From positions 1 to 64,000 of the forward strand of contig NZ_FNZZ01000005.1 of the NCBI RefSeq assembly GCF_900109565.1: a stretch of DNA of 64,000 bases, in the 5' to 3' direction. The notes beneath the pieces are model-generated. The model was not told the DNA's origin. It made no database searches and saw only the letters and a program-made list of their open reading frames with translations. Every line of letters begins with the position of its first letter. Position 1 is the first letter of the stretch. This document shows, piece after piece, positions 47,946 to 56,738 of this stretch. The translations under genes were made by a program, and so were the position numbers. This DNA comes from Sphingomonas palmae (lineage in GTDB: Bacteria; Pseudomonadota; Alphaproteobacteria; Sphingomonadales; Sphingomonadaceae).

Positions 47946-49379
47946 TCACATCATGTGGACGGTTTTGGTCACCATGTGCGCGGCTACGCCTTCGGGTCCG
48001 TCTTCCGAACCGAAACCGCTGTCCTTCACGCCACCGAACGGGCTGTCGGGCCAGCTCAGCCGCACGCTGTTGATCGCGACCATCCCGGCCTCGATCTCGT
48101 CGCCGAGCAGGTTCTGACGCCGCCCGTTCTCGGTGAAGCAATAAGCCGCCAGCCCGAACGGCAGCCGGTTCGCCTGCGCGATCGCGTCCTCCACCGTCTC
48201 GAACGGAGTCAGCAGTGCCAGCGGGCCGAACGGCTCGTCGTTCATCGCGCGCGCCTCCAGCGGCACGTCGGCGAGCACGGTGGGCGTGAAGAAGAAGCCG
48301 TCGCCCTCCCCGCGGGTGCCACCCGCCAGCACGCGCGCGCCGACGCTGCGCGCATCCTCCACCATCTCCTGTATCGCCGACGGGCGGCGCGCATTCGCCA
48401 TCGGTCCCATCTGCGTGTCGGCCTCCAACCCACTACCGAGCTTCAGCTTCTTCGTGCGCTCGGCGAAGCCTTCCGCGAAGCGGTCGTAGATACCCGCCTG
48501 CACGTGGAAGCGGGTCGGCGCGACGCACACCTGGCCCGCGTTCCTGAACTTGTGCGCGACGAGCGTGTCGAGCGTCTTTTCGAGGTCGCAATCGTCGAAG
48601 ACGAGCACGGGGCCATGCCCGCCGAGCTCCATCGTCGTCTTCATCATCGTCTCGGCGGCGAGCTTCGCTAGATGCTTGCCGACCGGGACCGAGCCGGTGA
48701 AGCTCAGCTTGCGCGTGACCGGCGAGGCGAGCAGGTGGCGCGAGACCTGATCGGGCACGCCGAAGACGCATTGCGCGACGTCGCCGGGCAGCCCCGCGTC
48801 CTGAAAGCAGCGCAGCACCTCGACCGCCGAGCCTGCGGTCTCCTCGCTTGGCTTGATGATGATCGAGCAGCCCGCCGCGATCGCGGGGCCGAGCTTCCTG
48901 ACCACGTTCATGATCGGGAAGTTCCAGGCGCAGAACGCCGCCACCGGGCCGACCGGCTGCTGCAGCACCAGGCTGCGCGTCCCCGCCGGACGCGGCAGGA
49001 CGCGGCCGTAGATGCGCTGCGCCTCGCCGGCATGGAACTCGAGCAGCGCGGCGGCAAAAGCGACCTCGCCCTTCGCCTCGACCAGCGGCTTGCCCTGTTC
49101 GAGCGTCGCGATGCGGGCGAGATGCTCGGCGCGCTCGCGAAGGATCGCCGCGGTGCGGGTCAGCACCTGCGCGCGCTGCGCCGGATCGACCTTTCGCCAC
49201 GCCTTGAACCCGCGGTCGGCGGCGTCAAGCCCGCGGTCGAGATCCTCCGCGGTCGCGAGCGGCAGCGCGCCCTGCGCCTGTCCGGTCGCGGGATTGAGCA
49301 CGTCGTGCGCGTCGCGCCCCGCGCCGGTCAGCCATTCGCCGGCGATGTAGAGGCCGAGGCGCGGATCGTAGGCGGTCAT
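47946..49379 (-). CDS. NAD(P)-dependent succinate-semialdehyde-type aldehyde dehydrogenase
   Basis: A 477-aa aldehyde dehydrogenase, oxidising an aldehyde to the acid. The catalytic Cys is in NAGQVCVAPTR (about residue 285) and the general-base Glu in MELGGHGPVLVF (about 250). AFCAWNFPIMNVVRKLGPAIAAG and the C-terminal LSWPDSPFGGVKDSGFGSEDG match the GabD group. The start is the internal ATG with GGAG 7 bases upstream. Genes for GABA transamination are not nearby, so the physiological aldehyde is open. Confidence 0.88.
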   Translation of the reverse strand: MTAYDPRLGLYIAGEWLTGAGRDAHDVLNPATGQAQGALPLATAEDLDRGLDAADRGFKAWRKVDPAQRAQVLTRTAAILRERAEHLARIATLEQGKPLVEAKGEVAFAAALLEFHAGEAQRIYGRVLPRPAGTRSLVLQQPVGPVAAFCAWNFPIMNVVRKLGPAIAAGCSIIIKPSEETAGSAVEVLRCFQDAGLPGDVAQCVFGVPDQVSRHLLASPVTRKLSFTGSVPVGKHLAKLAAETMMKTTMELGGHGPVLVFDDCDLEKTLDTLVAHKFRNAGQVCVAPTRFHVQAGIYDRFAEGFAERTKKLKLGSGLEADTQMGPMANARRPSAIQEMVEDARSVGARVLAGGTRGEGDGFFFTPTVLADVPLEARAMNDEPFGPLALLTPFETVEDAIAQANRLPFGLAAYCFTENGRRQNLLGDEIEAGMVAINSVRLSWPDSPFGGVKDSGFGSEDGPEGVAAHMVTKTVHMM

Positions 49380-49476
49380 GCAGGGGCTCCTTGAACTGAT
49401 CGCCCCCATATAGGCGCGACGCCCCCGCACTCCACCGCCGGTTACCGCAGGGCGGCCACCGGCGATCGATGCCGCC

Positions 49477-51939
49477 TTACTTCGCTTTGGCCTTCCCCGC
49501 CGGCGTCGCGGGTGCCGGCTTGACGTAGCGATCGAGCCAGTCGGTCATCTGCCACAGCGTCTCCTCGGTCGATTCAAGTGCGCGGTAGCCGTGCGGTTCG
49601 TTCGGCAGCACGACGTAGCGGACGGTCGCGGCATTGCCCTTCAACGCCGCGTACATCCGCTCCGACTGGATCGGGAAGGTGCCCGAATTGTCGTCCGCGC
49701 CGCCGTGGATCAGCAGGATCGGCGCCTTGATCCGGTCGGCGTAGGTGAAGGGTGACATCTCGGTATAGGTCGGGGTCGCCTGCCAGTAGGTGCGCTGCTC
49801 CGCCTGGAAACCGAACGGCGTCAGCGTGCGGTTGTACGCGCCCGAGCGCGCGATGCCGGCGCGGAACAAGTTCGTATGCGCGAGCAGATTGGCCGTCATG
49901 AACGCGCCGTAGCTGTGCCCGCCGACCGCGATCCGGTTGCGGTCGGCCGCGCCCGTCGCCACCACCGCGTCGACCGCAGCCTGCGCGTCGGCCTGCAATT
50001 GCTTGACGTAGGTGTCGTTCGCCTCCGCGCCGCCCTCGCCGACGATCGGCATCGCGGGGTCGTCGAGCACGGCATAGCCTTGCGTCAAGAGAAACAGGTG
50101 GCTGATCCCGCGCGGGCGGGTGAAGCGGTTGCCCTGATCGACCGTCTGCCCCGCGACCTTGGGGTCGGTGTACTCGGCCGGGTATGCCCAGAGCAGCGTC
50201 GGCAGCGGCCCGTCGCGCTCCGCATCATAGCCCGCGGGCAGATAGAGCGTGCCCGACAAGGGCAGGCCATCCGCGCGCTTGTAGGTGATCGTGCGCTGCG
50301 TCACGCCCGCAAGCGACGGCGCGGGATCGGCGAAATCGGTGACGAGCTTCGCCTTGTCGCCCTTTACGGTACGGATGACGTAATTGGGCGCGAGCTTCGC
50401 GCTTTCACGCCGCGTCAGGATGCGCGCGCCCGTGTCGTCGAGCATCGAGACAACGCTCTCGTAATAAGGTGCCTTGGCAGTCCACAGCCGTGTCTGCGCG
50501 CCGCCCGCTATCGGCATCGTTGCGAAGAACGGGAAGGCGCCGGCCTTGGTCGCGCCGTCGCCCTCGACGAAGACGGCGCGGCGGTCGGGGGTGAAGCGCA
50601 TCACCTGCTTGCCTGCGGCGTTCCGCTCCAGCGTCGGGAAGCCGGGATCGCCGTACTGGTCCTGGTAATTGCGCGTCAGCAGCACGCGCGCGGTGCCGGG
50701 CGCGTCGGGGCTGACGGCGTAGCGCTGCTCGGTGCGGGTCTTCCACGCGCGGTCGACCACCATCGCGAAGCCGCCGTCGCCCCACATCGTCGTCGCGTAG
50801 CGATTGGCGGTCTTGGCAAGCTCGACGGGCGCGGCGGAGAAGGGCGCCGCCTGCATCATCACGCGGTCGTGGAACGGCACGTTCGCCTTCGGATCGCCGC
50901 TGTCGAGCGCCTCCGCCCAGACGAGCGTCGAGGGCGCGTCGGAGCGCCACTCCGCCTCGCGCGGGCCCTTCACGGTCGCGTCGAAGTCGACCGGCAGGTC
51001 GTCGGCGAGCGGGCGATCGACCAGCGTCTTAACCGGCTGTCCGTCGATCGTCGTGACCGCGATCTCGGTCGGGAAATAGCCGGCGGGCAGCAGGTAGGAA
51101 TAAGGCCGCTTCAATCGCTCGGTCAGCAGGTAACGGCCGTCGGGCGAGACGCTGAAGCTGGTGAACAGCCCGGGCGCGCCGATCGGCGTCGCGGCGCCTG
51201 TTCCAACATCGACGCGGACCAGCTGGCCGGTGAAATAATGGTCGAACAGTGCCTCGTCGCCCGCGTTCGCGAGCAGATCTTCGTAGGTGCGTGCGGCGGA
51301 GCGGCGGCCGTTGCTTTCCTGCACCACCGGGCCCGTCGGGGTGACGTTCTCCACCGGCGCGGCGCCACGGTTTGCGACCACGGTGCGCGCGACGATCGCG
51401 CGGCTGTCGGGCGTCCAGGTGAATGGCGAGCCGCTGAACGCGGCATTGATCCCGCGAACGAGCGGACGCGCCGCACCGCTGCGATCGGCGACCCACAACG
51501 CGAGGCCGGCGGGCTCCTGCACCACGAAGGCGAGGCGCGAGCCGTCGGGCGACCACGCCGGATTGGTGAAGCGCGTGCCCGCGGGCAGCGCGACCTTCAC
51601 CTCGCGACCCGATGCCAGGTCCTTGAACGACAGCGCGTTCAGCCACTGCGTGCGCACCTCCGCCTGGCCGTTGGTGGCGGGATCGATGCGATAGCCGGCG
51701 AGGCGCAGTATCGGCTTCGACAGGTTGGCGATCGTCGGCAGGTTCTCGCGCCCCAGGATCGCGAGCGTTTGGTGGTCCGGGCTGACCGCGACGGAGGGGG
51801 TTGGCGGCGTTTCCAGGATCTTCGCGATCGCATCGGGCGCGCGGTGGTAGGTGGTGGCCGGCGCGTCCGGCGCAGCGGGAAGTTGGGCGGCGAAGGCCGG
51901 CGTGGTGGTCAGCAAGAGAGCGAGAACGGCTGCGCGCAT
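49477..51939 (-). CDS. Secreted S9-family peptidase (glutamyl endopeptidase/DPP-like)
   Basis: An 820-aa serine peptidase with a signal peptide ending TPAFAAQ. The N-terminal beta-propeller is recognisable by repeats such as NPAWSPDGSRLAFV and FTSFSVSPDGRYLLTERL. The alpha/beta-hydrolase domain has Ser in GGHSYGAFMTANLL (about residue 676), Asp in IHGGADDNSGTFP (about 747) and His in NEPHGYRA (about 783). LLWAYPAEYTDPKVAGQ resembles the plant-type glutamyl endopeptidase branch of S9. Probably degrades peptides in the periplasm. Confidence 0.9.
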   Translation of the reverse strand: MRAAVLALLLTTTPAFAAQLPAAPDAPATTYHRAPDAIAKILETPPTPSVAVSPDHQTLAILGRENLPTIANLSKPILRLAGYRIDPATNGQAEVRTQWLNALSFKDLASGREVKVALPAGTRFTNPAWSPDGSRLAFVVQEPAGLALWVADRSGAARPLVRGINAAFSGSPFTWTPDSRAIVARTVVANRGAAPVENVTPTGPVVQESNGRRSAARTYEDLLANAGDEALFDHYFTGQLVRVDVGTGAATPIGAPGLFTSFSVSPDGRYLLTERLKRPYSYLLPAGYFPTEIAVTTIDGQPVKTLVDRPLADDLPVDFDATVKGPREAEWRSDAPSTLVWAEALDSGDPKANVPFHDRVMMQAAPFSAAPVELAKTANRYATTMWGDGGFAMVVDRAWKTRTEQRYAVSPDAPGTARVLLTRNYQDQYGDPGFPTLERNAAGKQVMRFTPDRRAVFVEGDGATKAGAFPFFATMPIAGGAQTRLWTAKAPYYESVVSMLDDTGARILTRRESAKLAPNYVIRTVKGDKAKLVTDFADPAPSLAGVTQRTITYKRADGLPLSGTLYLPAGYDAERDGPLPTLLWAYPAEYTDPKVAGQTVDQGNRFTRPRGISHLFLLTQGYAVLDDPAMPIVGEGGAEANDTYVKQLQADAQAAVDAVVATGAADRNRIAVGGHSYGAFMTANLLAHTNLFRAGIARSGAYNRTLTPFGFQAEQRTYWQATPTYTEMSPFTYADRIKAPILLIHGGADDNSGTFPIQSERMYAALKGNAATVRYVVLPNEPHGYRALESTEETLWQMTDWLDRYVKPAPATPAGKAKAK

Positions 51940-52015
51940 GGATGGAACCCCCGGATCATGTGGGAGCCCTTGTCCGGGCAAGTGCGGCTCAATTCAACCC
52001 GCGCGATGCAATCAT

Positions 52016-52219
52016 TCAAGGCGGCGAGACGCCGTCCGCGCTGACCAGGTCGGGGCCGACCAGGGTGCCGATCAGCCGCACGCGCTTTTCCACCAGATCG
52101 ACGGGCGTGCGCTGCAGCTCCAGCTGGAACCGTCCGCCGGCGTCGCGGCGCAGGAAGAAGGCACCACCATCGCGGATCAGCGTGCCCGTCTCATCGATTC
52201 GTGTTCCGATCGCGGTCAT
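52016..52219 (-). CDS. DUF5818-like small protein
   Basis: A 67-aa beta-rich protein: GTRIDETGTLIRDGGAFFLRRDAGGRFQLELQRTPVDLVEKRVRLIGTLVG. The pattern of a small OB-like barrel for a bound or covalently attached group fits DUF5818, common in sphingomonads, with unknown role. It lies between the S9 peptidase and alpha/beta hydrolase genes, all leftward. Confidence 0.65.
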   Translation of the reverse strand: MTAIGTRIDETGTLIRDGGAFFLRRDAGGRFQLELQRTPVDLVEKRVRLIGTLVGPDLVSADGVSPP

Positions 52220-52294
52220 GCAGCTTCACTCAACATCGCCGCGGTATATCGCAAGCCGCTCGGCGTCCGGCAAGCAGGACCGCATCGGCCCACC

Positions 52295-53299
52295 TTATTG
52301 CCGGTCGCGCTTCCCGGCGCCAGCCGCGCCCACTCCGGCGAGTGCCGCCAGCCCGATCGACGCGAGCAGCGGCGTGGCTCGTCGCACGTACAGGCTGCGA
52401 TCGGTCGTGCTCGCCAAGGTGGTCGGGTCGCCGGTGAACAGGTGCAGCAGGTGACGCGCGACCGCGCGCGGGTGCTCGCGCTGCGCGAAATGGCCGACCC
52501 CGGCGAGCACCACGCGCGCGAACGGGCCGGTGAACTTGCTCACAACATCGGCGCTCGTCTCCGGCGGGTTGACGCCGTCGACCGCGCCCTGAACGTAGAG
52601 CGTTGGCAGCGACAGCGTAGGCGTCGCGCGCACCTTGTCCTCCAGCCACCGGCTGCGCGGGTCGGGTTTCGCTTCGTCCCAGCGTGCGCGGTAGCTGTGC
52701 AGCGTCACCTCCACCCAGTCGGAATTCTCCCACGCGCGCGCGACGCGGTCGAACGTCTCCTCGTCGTACCAGCCGGGCGGCGACCAGTTGTTCCAGTGCG
52801 TTCGTGCAAAGCCGCGGCGGTCAGCACGCACCGCGTCGGCACCACGCGTGGTCGCCATGAACCAGTGATACCATTGCCGCTCGGCTTGCGCGAACGAGGG
52901 TGTCTTCATGCCGCCAAGCCGCGGCGGCGTGCACAGCATCGCCATCCGCTCGACCCGATCGGGCCAGCCGACCGCCAATGCCTCCGCGGTGTTCGATCCC
53001 CAGTCGTGGCCTGCGACGGTGAAGCGGTCGACTCCGAGCGCATCCATCAGCGCGATCATGTCGAGCGCGAGCACAGCGCTGTTGCCGGTGCGCCGCACAT
53101 CGGGCTTCAACCGCGTCGCACCGAAGCCGCGTAGTGTCGGCTGAATCGTGCGCAGCCCCGCCGCGTTCAGCCGCGGCACGACCGTGTCCCAGGTCGAGGC
53201 GTCATCGGGCCAGCCGTGGATCAGCAGCACCGGCGGGCCATCGTGCGGTCCGCGATCCTCGTAGGCGATCGTCACGAAATCGGTATCGACAATCGGCAT
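52295..53299 (-). CDS. Alpha/beta hydrolase, epoxide-hydrolase/haloalkane dehalogenase-like
   Basis: A 334-aa hydrolase. HGWPDDASTW is the oxyanion-hole motif, Asp99 in VAGHDWGS is the nucleophile of the epoxide hydrolase/dehalogenase type, and GVGHFAQREHP carries the catalytic His. The last 30 residues form a hydrophobic helix with a basic tail (LLASIGLAALAGVGAAG), an unusual C-terminal membrane anchor or low-complexity addition. GAGGGA 5 bases before the internal ATG sets the start. Confidence 0.85.
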   Translation of the reverse strand: MPIVDTDFVTIAYEDRGPHDGPPVLLIHGWPDDASTWDTVVPRLNAAGLRTIQPTLRGFGATRLKPDVRRTGNSAVLALDMIALMDALGVDRFTVAGHDWGSNTAEALAVGWPDRVERMAMLCTPPRLGGMKTPSFAQAERQWYHWFMATTRGADAVRADRRGFARTHWNNWSPPGWYDEETFDRVARAWENSDWVEVTLHSYRARWDEAKPDPRSRWLEDKVRATPTLSLPTLYVQGAVDGVNPPETSADVVSKFTGPFARVVLAGVGHFAQREHPRAVARHLLHLFTGDPTTLASTTDRSLYVRRATPLLASIGLAALAGVGAAGAGKRDRQ

Positions 53300-53486
53300 C
53301 TCAGTCCCTCTGCAATATCTCAACACCGGCGACGGTGAGGCAGCGCGACCGTTCCGCCAGGATAGACGGTGTGGATGGCGCCATCGAACGGCGTCGACGA
53401 ACGGCGCGAAATCCTGACCACCCCTGCGAAGCGTGCGAGGCTACGTGCTGTTCCCGCGCGGCCCGCCGCGGTGTAGGGTTTCGCCC

Positions 53487-54464
53487 GTGCGATTGCCGAA
53501 AACCGATCCGTTCGTCGCGACGACGAGCGACACCGCCGCGTGGTGGATGCTCGCGCTGATGTCGGCGACCTGTCTCGCTGCGGCGAGCAGACTGGGCTTT
53601 CGCATCGATGCGTGGCGTGCGGTGCCGCCCGTGGTCGGGCTGGCGCTGCTCGGCGGTGCGGCGTGGTTTGGGCGGCGGCGCAACCGGCCGCGCCTCGCCG
53701 CGGGATCGATCGCGTTCCTGCAGATGACGCTGTTCACGCTGTTCGGGGTCGTACTCGCCTACGCGCTCGCCGCACGGGCGGGCGCATTGTGGGACGCGCG
53801 TCTCGCCGCCGCCGACCGCGCGCTCGGCTTCGATTGGCCCGCGGTGTTCACCGCCGCCGACCAAGCGCCCGCCGCACTGTGGATCGGCGCGTTCGCCTAT
53901 CACAGCCTGACGCTCCAGATGGTGACCTGCATCGTGGCGATGAGCGCCTACGCGCAGTTCGACCGGTTGCGCGTCGCGATTGCGGCGGCGATCCTGTCGG
54001 GGTTCGCGACCATCCTGATCTCGTGGTGGATGCCCGCGATGGGAAATGTGTTCGACCCCGCGCATTACACGCGATTGTGGCCGTCGATCGCGTGGATCGA
54101 GCGAGGAATGATCGCGGGGCTGCGCGACGGCACGTGGCGCGTGCTCGACCTCACTCAGCTGATGGGGATCGTCAGCTTTCCGAGCTTCCACGCGACGCTG
54201 CCGGTGATCCTGTCGTGGGCGCAGCGCGACACGCCGGTGTGGCGCTTCGTTGCGCCGGTGTGGGCGGGCGTGACGATCATCGCGACGCCGCTGTTCGGCG
54301 GGCATTACGGCATCGACGTGCTGGGCGGGCTCGCGCTCGCGCCGCTCGCGCTGGCGGTCGCGCCGCGGCTGGTTCGCCGGCGAAGCGCCGTTCGCCCGGG
54401 GGTTGCGCAGCCGCGCGACTTGGCGCAACCCTTTGAAACCCGGATCGAACATGGCATCGGCTAG
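53487..54464 (+). CDS. PAP2-superfamily membrane phosphatase (Aur1/Ipt1-like)
   Basis: A 325-aa protein with about six hydrophobic helices. The lipid-phosphatase motifs are SFPSFHAT (motif 2) and FGGHYGIDVLGG (motif 3), in the form seen in inositolphosphotransferase Aur1/Ipt1-like PAP2 proteins. It could dephosphorylate a prenyl or lipid phosphate or transfer a head group. The end of its frame overlaps the crtW start by 14 bases, so it is cotranslated with the carotenoid ketolase, and a role in carotenoid or membrane-lipid processing is a reasonable guess. GTG start with GTAGGG 9 bases upstream. Confidence 0.75.
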   Translation: MRLPKTDPFVATTSDTAAWWMLALMSATCLAAASRLGFRIDAWRAVPPVVGLALLGGAAWFGRRRNRPRLAAGSIAFLQMTLFTLFGVVLAYALAARAGALWDARLAAADRALGFDWPAVFTAADQAPAALWIGAFAYHSLTLQMVTCIVAMSAYAQFDRLRVAIAAAILSGFATILISWWMPAMGNVFDPAHYTRLWPSIAWIERGMIAGLRDGTWRVLDLTQLMGIVSFPSFHATLPVILSWAQRDTPVWRFVAPVWAGVTIIATPLFGGHYGIDVLGGLALAPLALAVAPRLVRRRSAVRPGVAQPRDLAQPFETRIEHGIG

Positions 54465-55194
54465 CACCACCAGCCGCGACACGCGCACAAGCGCCCTGCT
54501 CGCCGGGGCGATCGGCGCGGCGTGGCTGGCGATCCACGTCGGCGGCATCTTCTTCTGGTCGTGGAGCTTTGCCACGGCGCCGGTCGCGGCGCTGCTTGTC
54601 GTCGCGCAGGCGTGGCTCAGTACGGGGCTGTTCATCGTCGCGCACGATTGCATGCACGGCTCGTTCGCACCCGGGCACCCGCGCGCGAACCGCGTGGTCG
54701 GAACGCTATGTCTCGGCGCGTATGCCGCGCTGTCGTACCGCGCGCTCCACCCCAAGCATCACGCGCACCATGCCGCACCGGGAACCGAGCATGACCCGGA
54801 TTTCCACGCCGGCGCACCGCGGCACGCGCTGCGGTGGTTCGTGCGGTTCTTCTCGGGCTATTACACGCACGGGCAGATCGCGCGGATCACGCTGGCGGCG
54901 ATCCTGTACCTGCTGCTCGGCGCGTCGCTTGTGAACATCGTCGCGTTCTGGGCGGTGCCCGCGCTGCTCGCGCTGGCGCAATTGTTCTTCTTCGGCACCT
55001 ATCTGCCGCACCGGCACGACGACGCGCCCTTCGCCGATCACCACAATGCGCGCAGCAGTGCGCTGTCACCGCTGGCGTCGGTCGCGACCTGCTTCCACTT
55101 TGGTGCCTATCATCACGAGCATCACCTGAGCCCGCGCACGCCGTGGTGGCGGCTGCCGGGTGTACGGTCGCGGATCACGCAAGCGCCGCGCTGA
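54451..55194 (+). CDS. crtW: Beta-carotene ketolase CrtW
   Basis: Adds 4-keto groups to beta-ionone rings, giving canthaxanthin or astaxanthin. The 247-aa membrane di-iron protein has the histidine clusters HDCMH (65-69), HPKHHAHH (100-107) and CFHFGAYHHEHHLSP near the end, together with GTEHDPDFH and FGTYLPHRHDDAP, which are specific to CrtW among the fatty-acid-hydroxylase-like family. Four hydrophobic helices. It overlaps the PAP2 gene upstream and runs 20 bases into the convergent crtX. The other carotenoid genes (crtE, B, I, Y, Z) are not in the window. Confidence 0.9.
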   Translation: MASASTTSRDTRTSALLAGAIGAAWLAIHVGGIFFWSWSFATAPVAALLVVAQAWLSTGLFIVAHDCMHGSFAPGHPRANRVVGTLCLGAYAALSYRALHPKHHAHHAAPGTEHDPDFHAGAPRHALRWFVRFFSGYYTHGQIARITLAAILYLLLGASLVNIVAFWAVPALLALAQLFFFGTYLPHRHDDAPFADHHNARSSALSPLASVATCFHFGAYHHEHHLSPRTPWWRLPGVRSRITQAPR

Positions 55195-56431
55195 CGCGCG
55201 CCGCGGCGGCGGTCGCGCCGCCGCTTTGCGCCATCTCGGCACCGATCCGCCGTGCGGCATCGCGGTAGCCGGGATCGTGGATCACCGCGCCGAGTACCGC
55301 AGCGAGCGTCGAGGCACGCAAGGCACGGGGCGACAGGACCCGCCCCGCACCCGACCAGGCGACGCGCGCGGCCGTGCCCGGCTGCTCGAACGCGATCGGC
55401 AGCGCGACGATCGGCACCCCTGCCGCCAGCGCGTCGAGCACGGTGTTGAACCCGCCGTGCAGCACCGCCGCGGCGCAGTGGCGCAGCACCGCCGCCTGCG
55501 GCCAGAACGCGCGCACCAGCGGGTCGCCCGGCAGCGCGGCCTCGCCCGCCGGCGAGAGCCCGCCGCCGTGTCCGATCACCGCGCGTGCGCCGGCCAGCGC
55601 ACACGCGCGCGCCATCACCGCGAACAGCGCGCGGCGTGAACCCTGCAGCGTGCCGAGTGAGCAGAATACCAGCGGGCGTTCGTCGTCGTGCGGCAGGTCG
55701 ACGGCACCCTCTTCGGGGCCACGCCAGGGTCCGCCGTAGCTGAACGTGGCGGGCAAGCGCGCACGCGGGTAGTCGAGCGCGCGCGGGCATTGCGCCACCC
55801 ACGCCAGTGGCTCGCCCTCAGGCCCGAGGCCCCACGTACGCCGCGTCTCGTCCAGCACGCGCGTGATCGGGCGCAGCAGCAGGTCGGCGACCTGATAGCC
55901 ACCGTTGTTCCGATTGCGCCCGACCGCGTCGGGGCGGAAGCGCCAGCCGAGGAACGGCGGCGGAACGTCCTCCTCGCGCAGCAGCGGCAGCCCGGTGACG
56001 CTCGCGACGAGTGGCAGGCGCATCCGCGCGGCGATCAACGCACCGGCGGGCTCGGCCGTGTCGGCGATCACCGCCTCGGCACCGATCCGCTCCAGCACCG
56101 CCGGCACGCCGTCGAGCAGCTGCGCCGTCATCTGCGCGGTCGCCGCGATCATCCGCGGCAGTCCGCGCGGTCCGGTCGGACGTCCGAGCAGGTCGAGATA
56201 GGCGTCGAGCATCGGCGCGCTCGTACCGGGGATCGCGTGAAAGCCGACGCTCGGGTCGGAGACGAACCGCTCGACCCCGTCGACGTGGACCAGCGAGACG
56301 CGGTGGCCGCGCGCCGACAGTTCGCGGCCCAGCACCTGCAACGGGTTCAGATGTCCCGCGGTGGGCGGGGCGACGATCGCGATATGTCGCCTGACGGATG
56401 GCACGCGCGCGGGCGCTTTCTTGAAAGGCAA
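55175..56431 (-). CDS. crtX: Zeaxanthin/astaxanthin glucosyltransferase CrtX-like
   Basis: A 418-aa GT1-fold glycosyltransferase, transferring a sugar from a nucleotide donor to hydroxylated carotenoids. APPTAGHLNPLQVLGRELSARGH is the acceptor-side start; HGGFNTVLDALAAGVPIVALPIAFEQPGTAARV is the donor-binding signature, in the CrtX form. It is tail to tail with crtW, overlapping it by 20 bases. With CrtW it implies ketocarotenoid glucosides, which occur in several sphingomonads. A macrolide-type glycosyltransferase is the alternative but less likely in this context. Confidence 0.83.
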   Translation of the reverse strand: MPFKKAPARVPSVRRHIAIVAPPTAGHLNPLQVLGRELSARGHRVSLVHVDGVERFVSDPSVGFHAIPGTSAPMLDAYLDLLGRPTGPRGLPRMIAATAQMTAQLLDGVPAVLERIGAEAVIADTAEPAGALIAARMRLPLVASVTGLPLLREEDVPPPFLGWRFRPDAVGRNRNNGGYQVADLLLRPITRVLDETRRTWGLGPEGEPLAWVAQCPRALDYPRARLPATFSYGGPWRGPEEGAVDLPHDDERPLVFCSLGTLQGSRRALFAVMARACALAGARAVIGHGGGLSPAGEAALPGDPLVRAFWPQAAVLRHCAAAVLHGGFNTVLDALAAGVPIVALPIAFEQPGTAARVAWSGAGRVLSPRALRASTLAAVLGAVIHDPGYRDAARRIGAEMAQSGGATAAAARVSAALA

Positions 56432-56738
56432 AGGTCGCGGCTAGGTCGTGACGCGTGCGCTGTCCAGCGCTGTAGAAGCGCACAGTACTGGTGATTGACC
56501 GGGATCAGGCAGTTTCGCGGCGGCGCTGTGCCCGACCGGCAACAGCGCGCGGGAATGTGTGCGGTTCAGCAATCTTCCGACACCTTTCACACGTCCGACA
56601 CAATCCGCTGCCAGGCACTTCAACGAAGCGGGGGAAGCCGCGAATCACCGACCAGAATCCGTACGACTTCTCGTCGTACGGGCCAGCGGTGCTGCGCGCT
56701 TCACACCCGCGGTTCACGCAAAAGGGAAACAGATCATC
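56432..56738. other. Intergenic leader between crtX and the TonB receptor
   Basis: Divergent promoter region of crtX (leftward) and the receptor (rightward). No gene is seen. Its main feature is a perfect inverted repeat at 56659-56681 about 60 bases before the receptor start. No confident -35/-10 pair was picked out. Confidence 0.5.
56659..56681. promoter_or_regulatory. Perfect 9-bp inverted repeat in the receptor leader
   Basis: CCGTACGAC and GTCGTACGG flank TTCTC. It lies upstream of the receptor gene with no T-run after it, so it is either an operator or a leader hairpin rather than a terminator. Confidence 0.5.
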
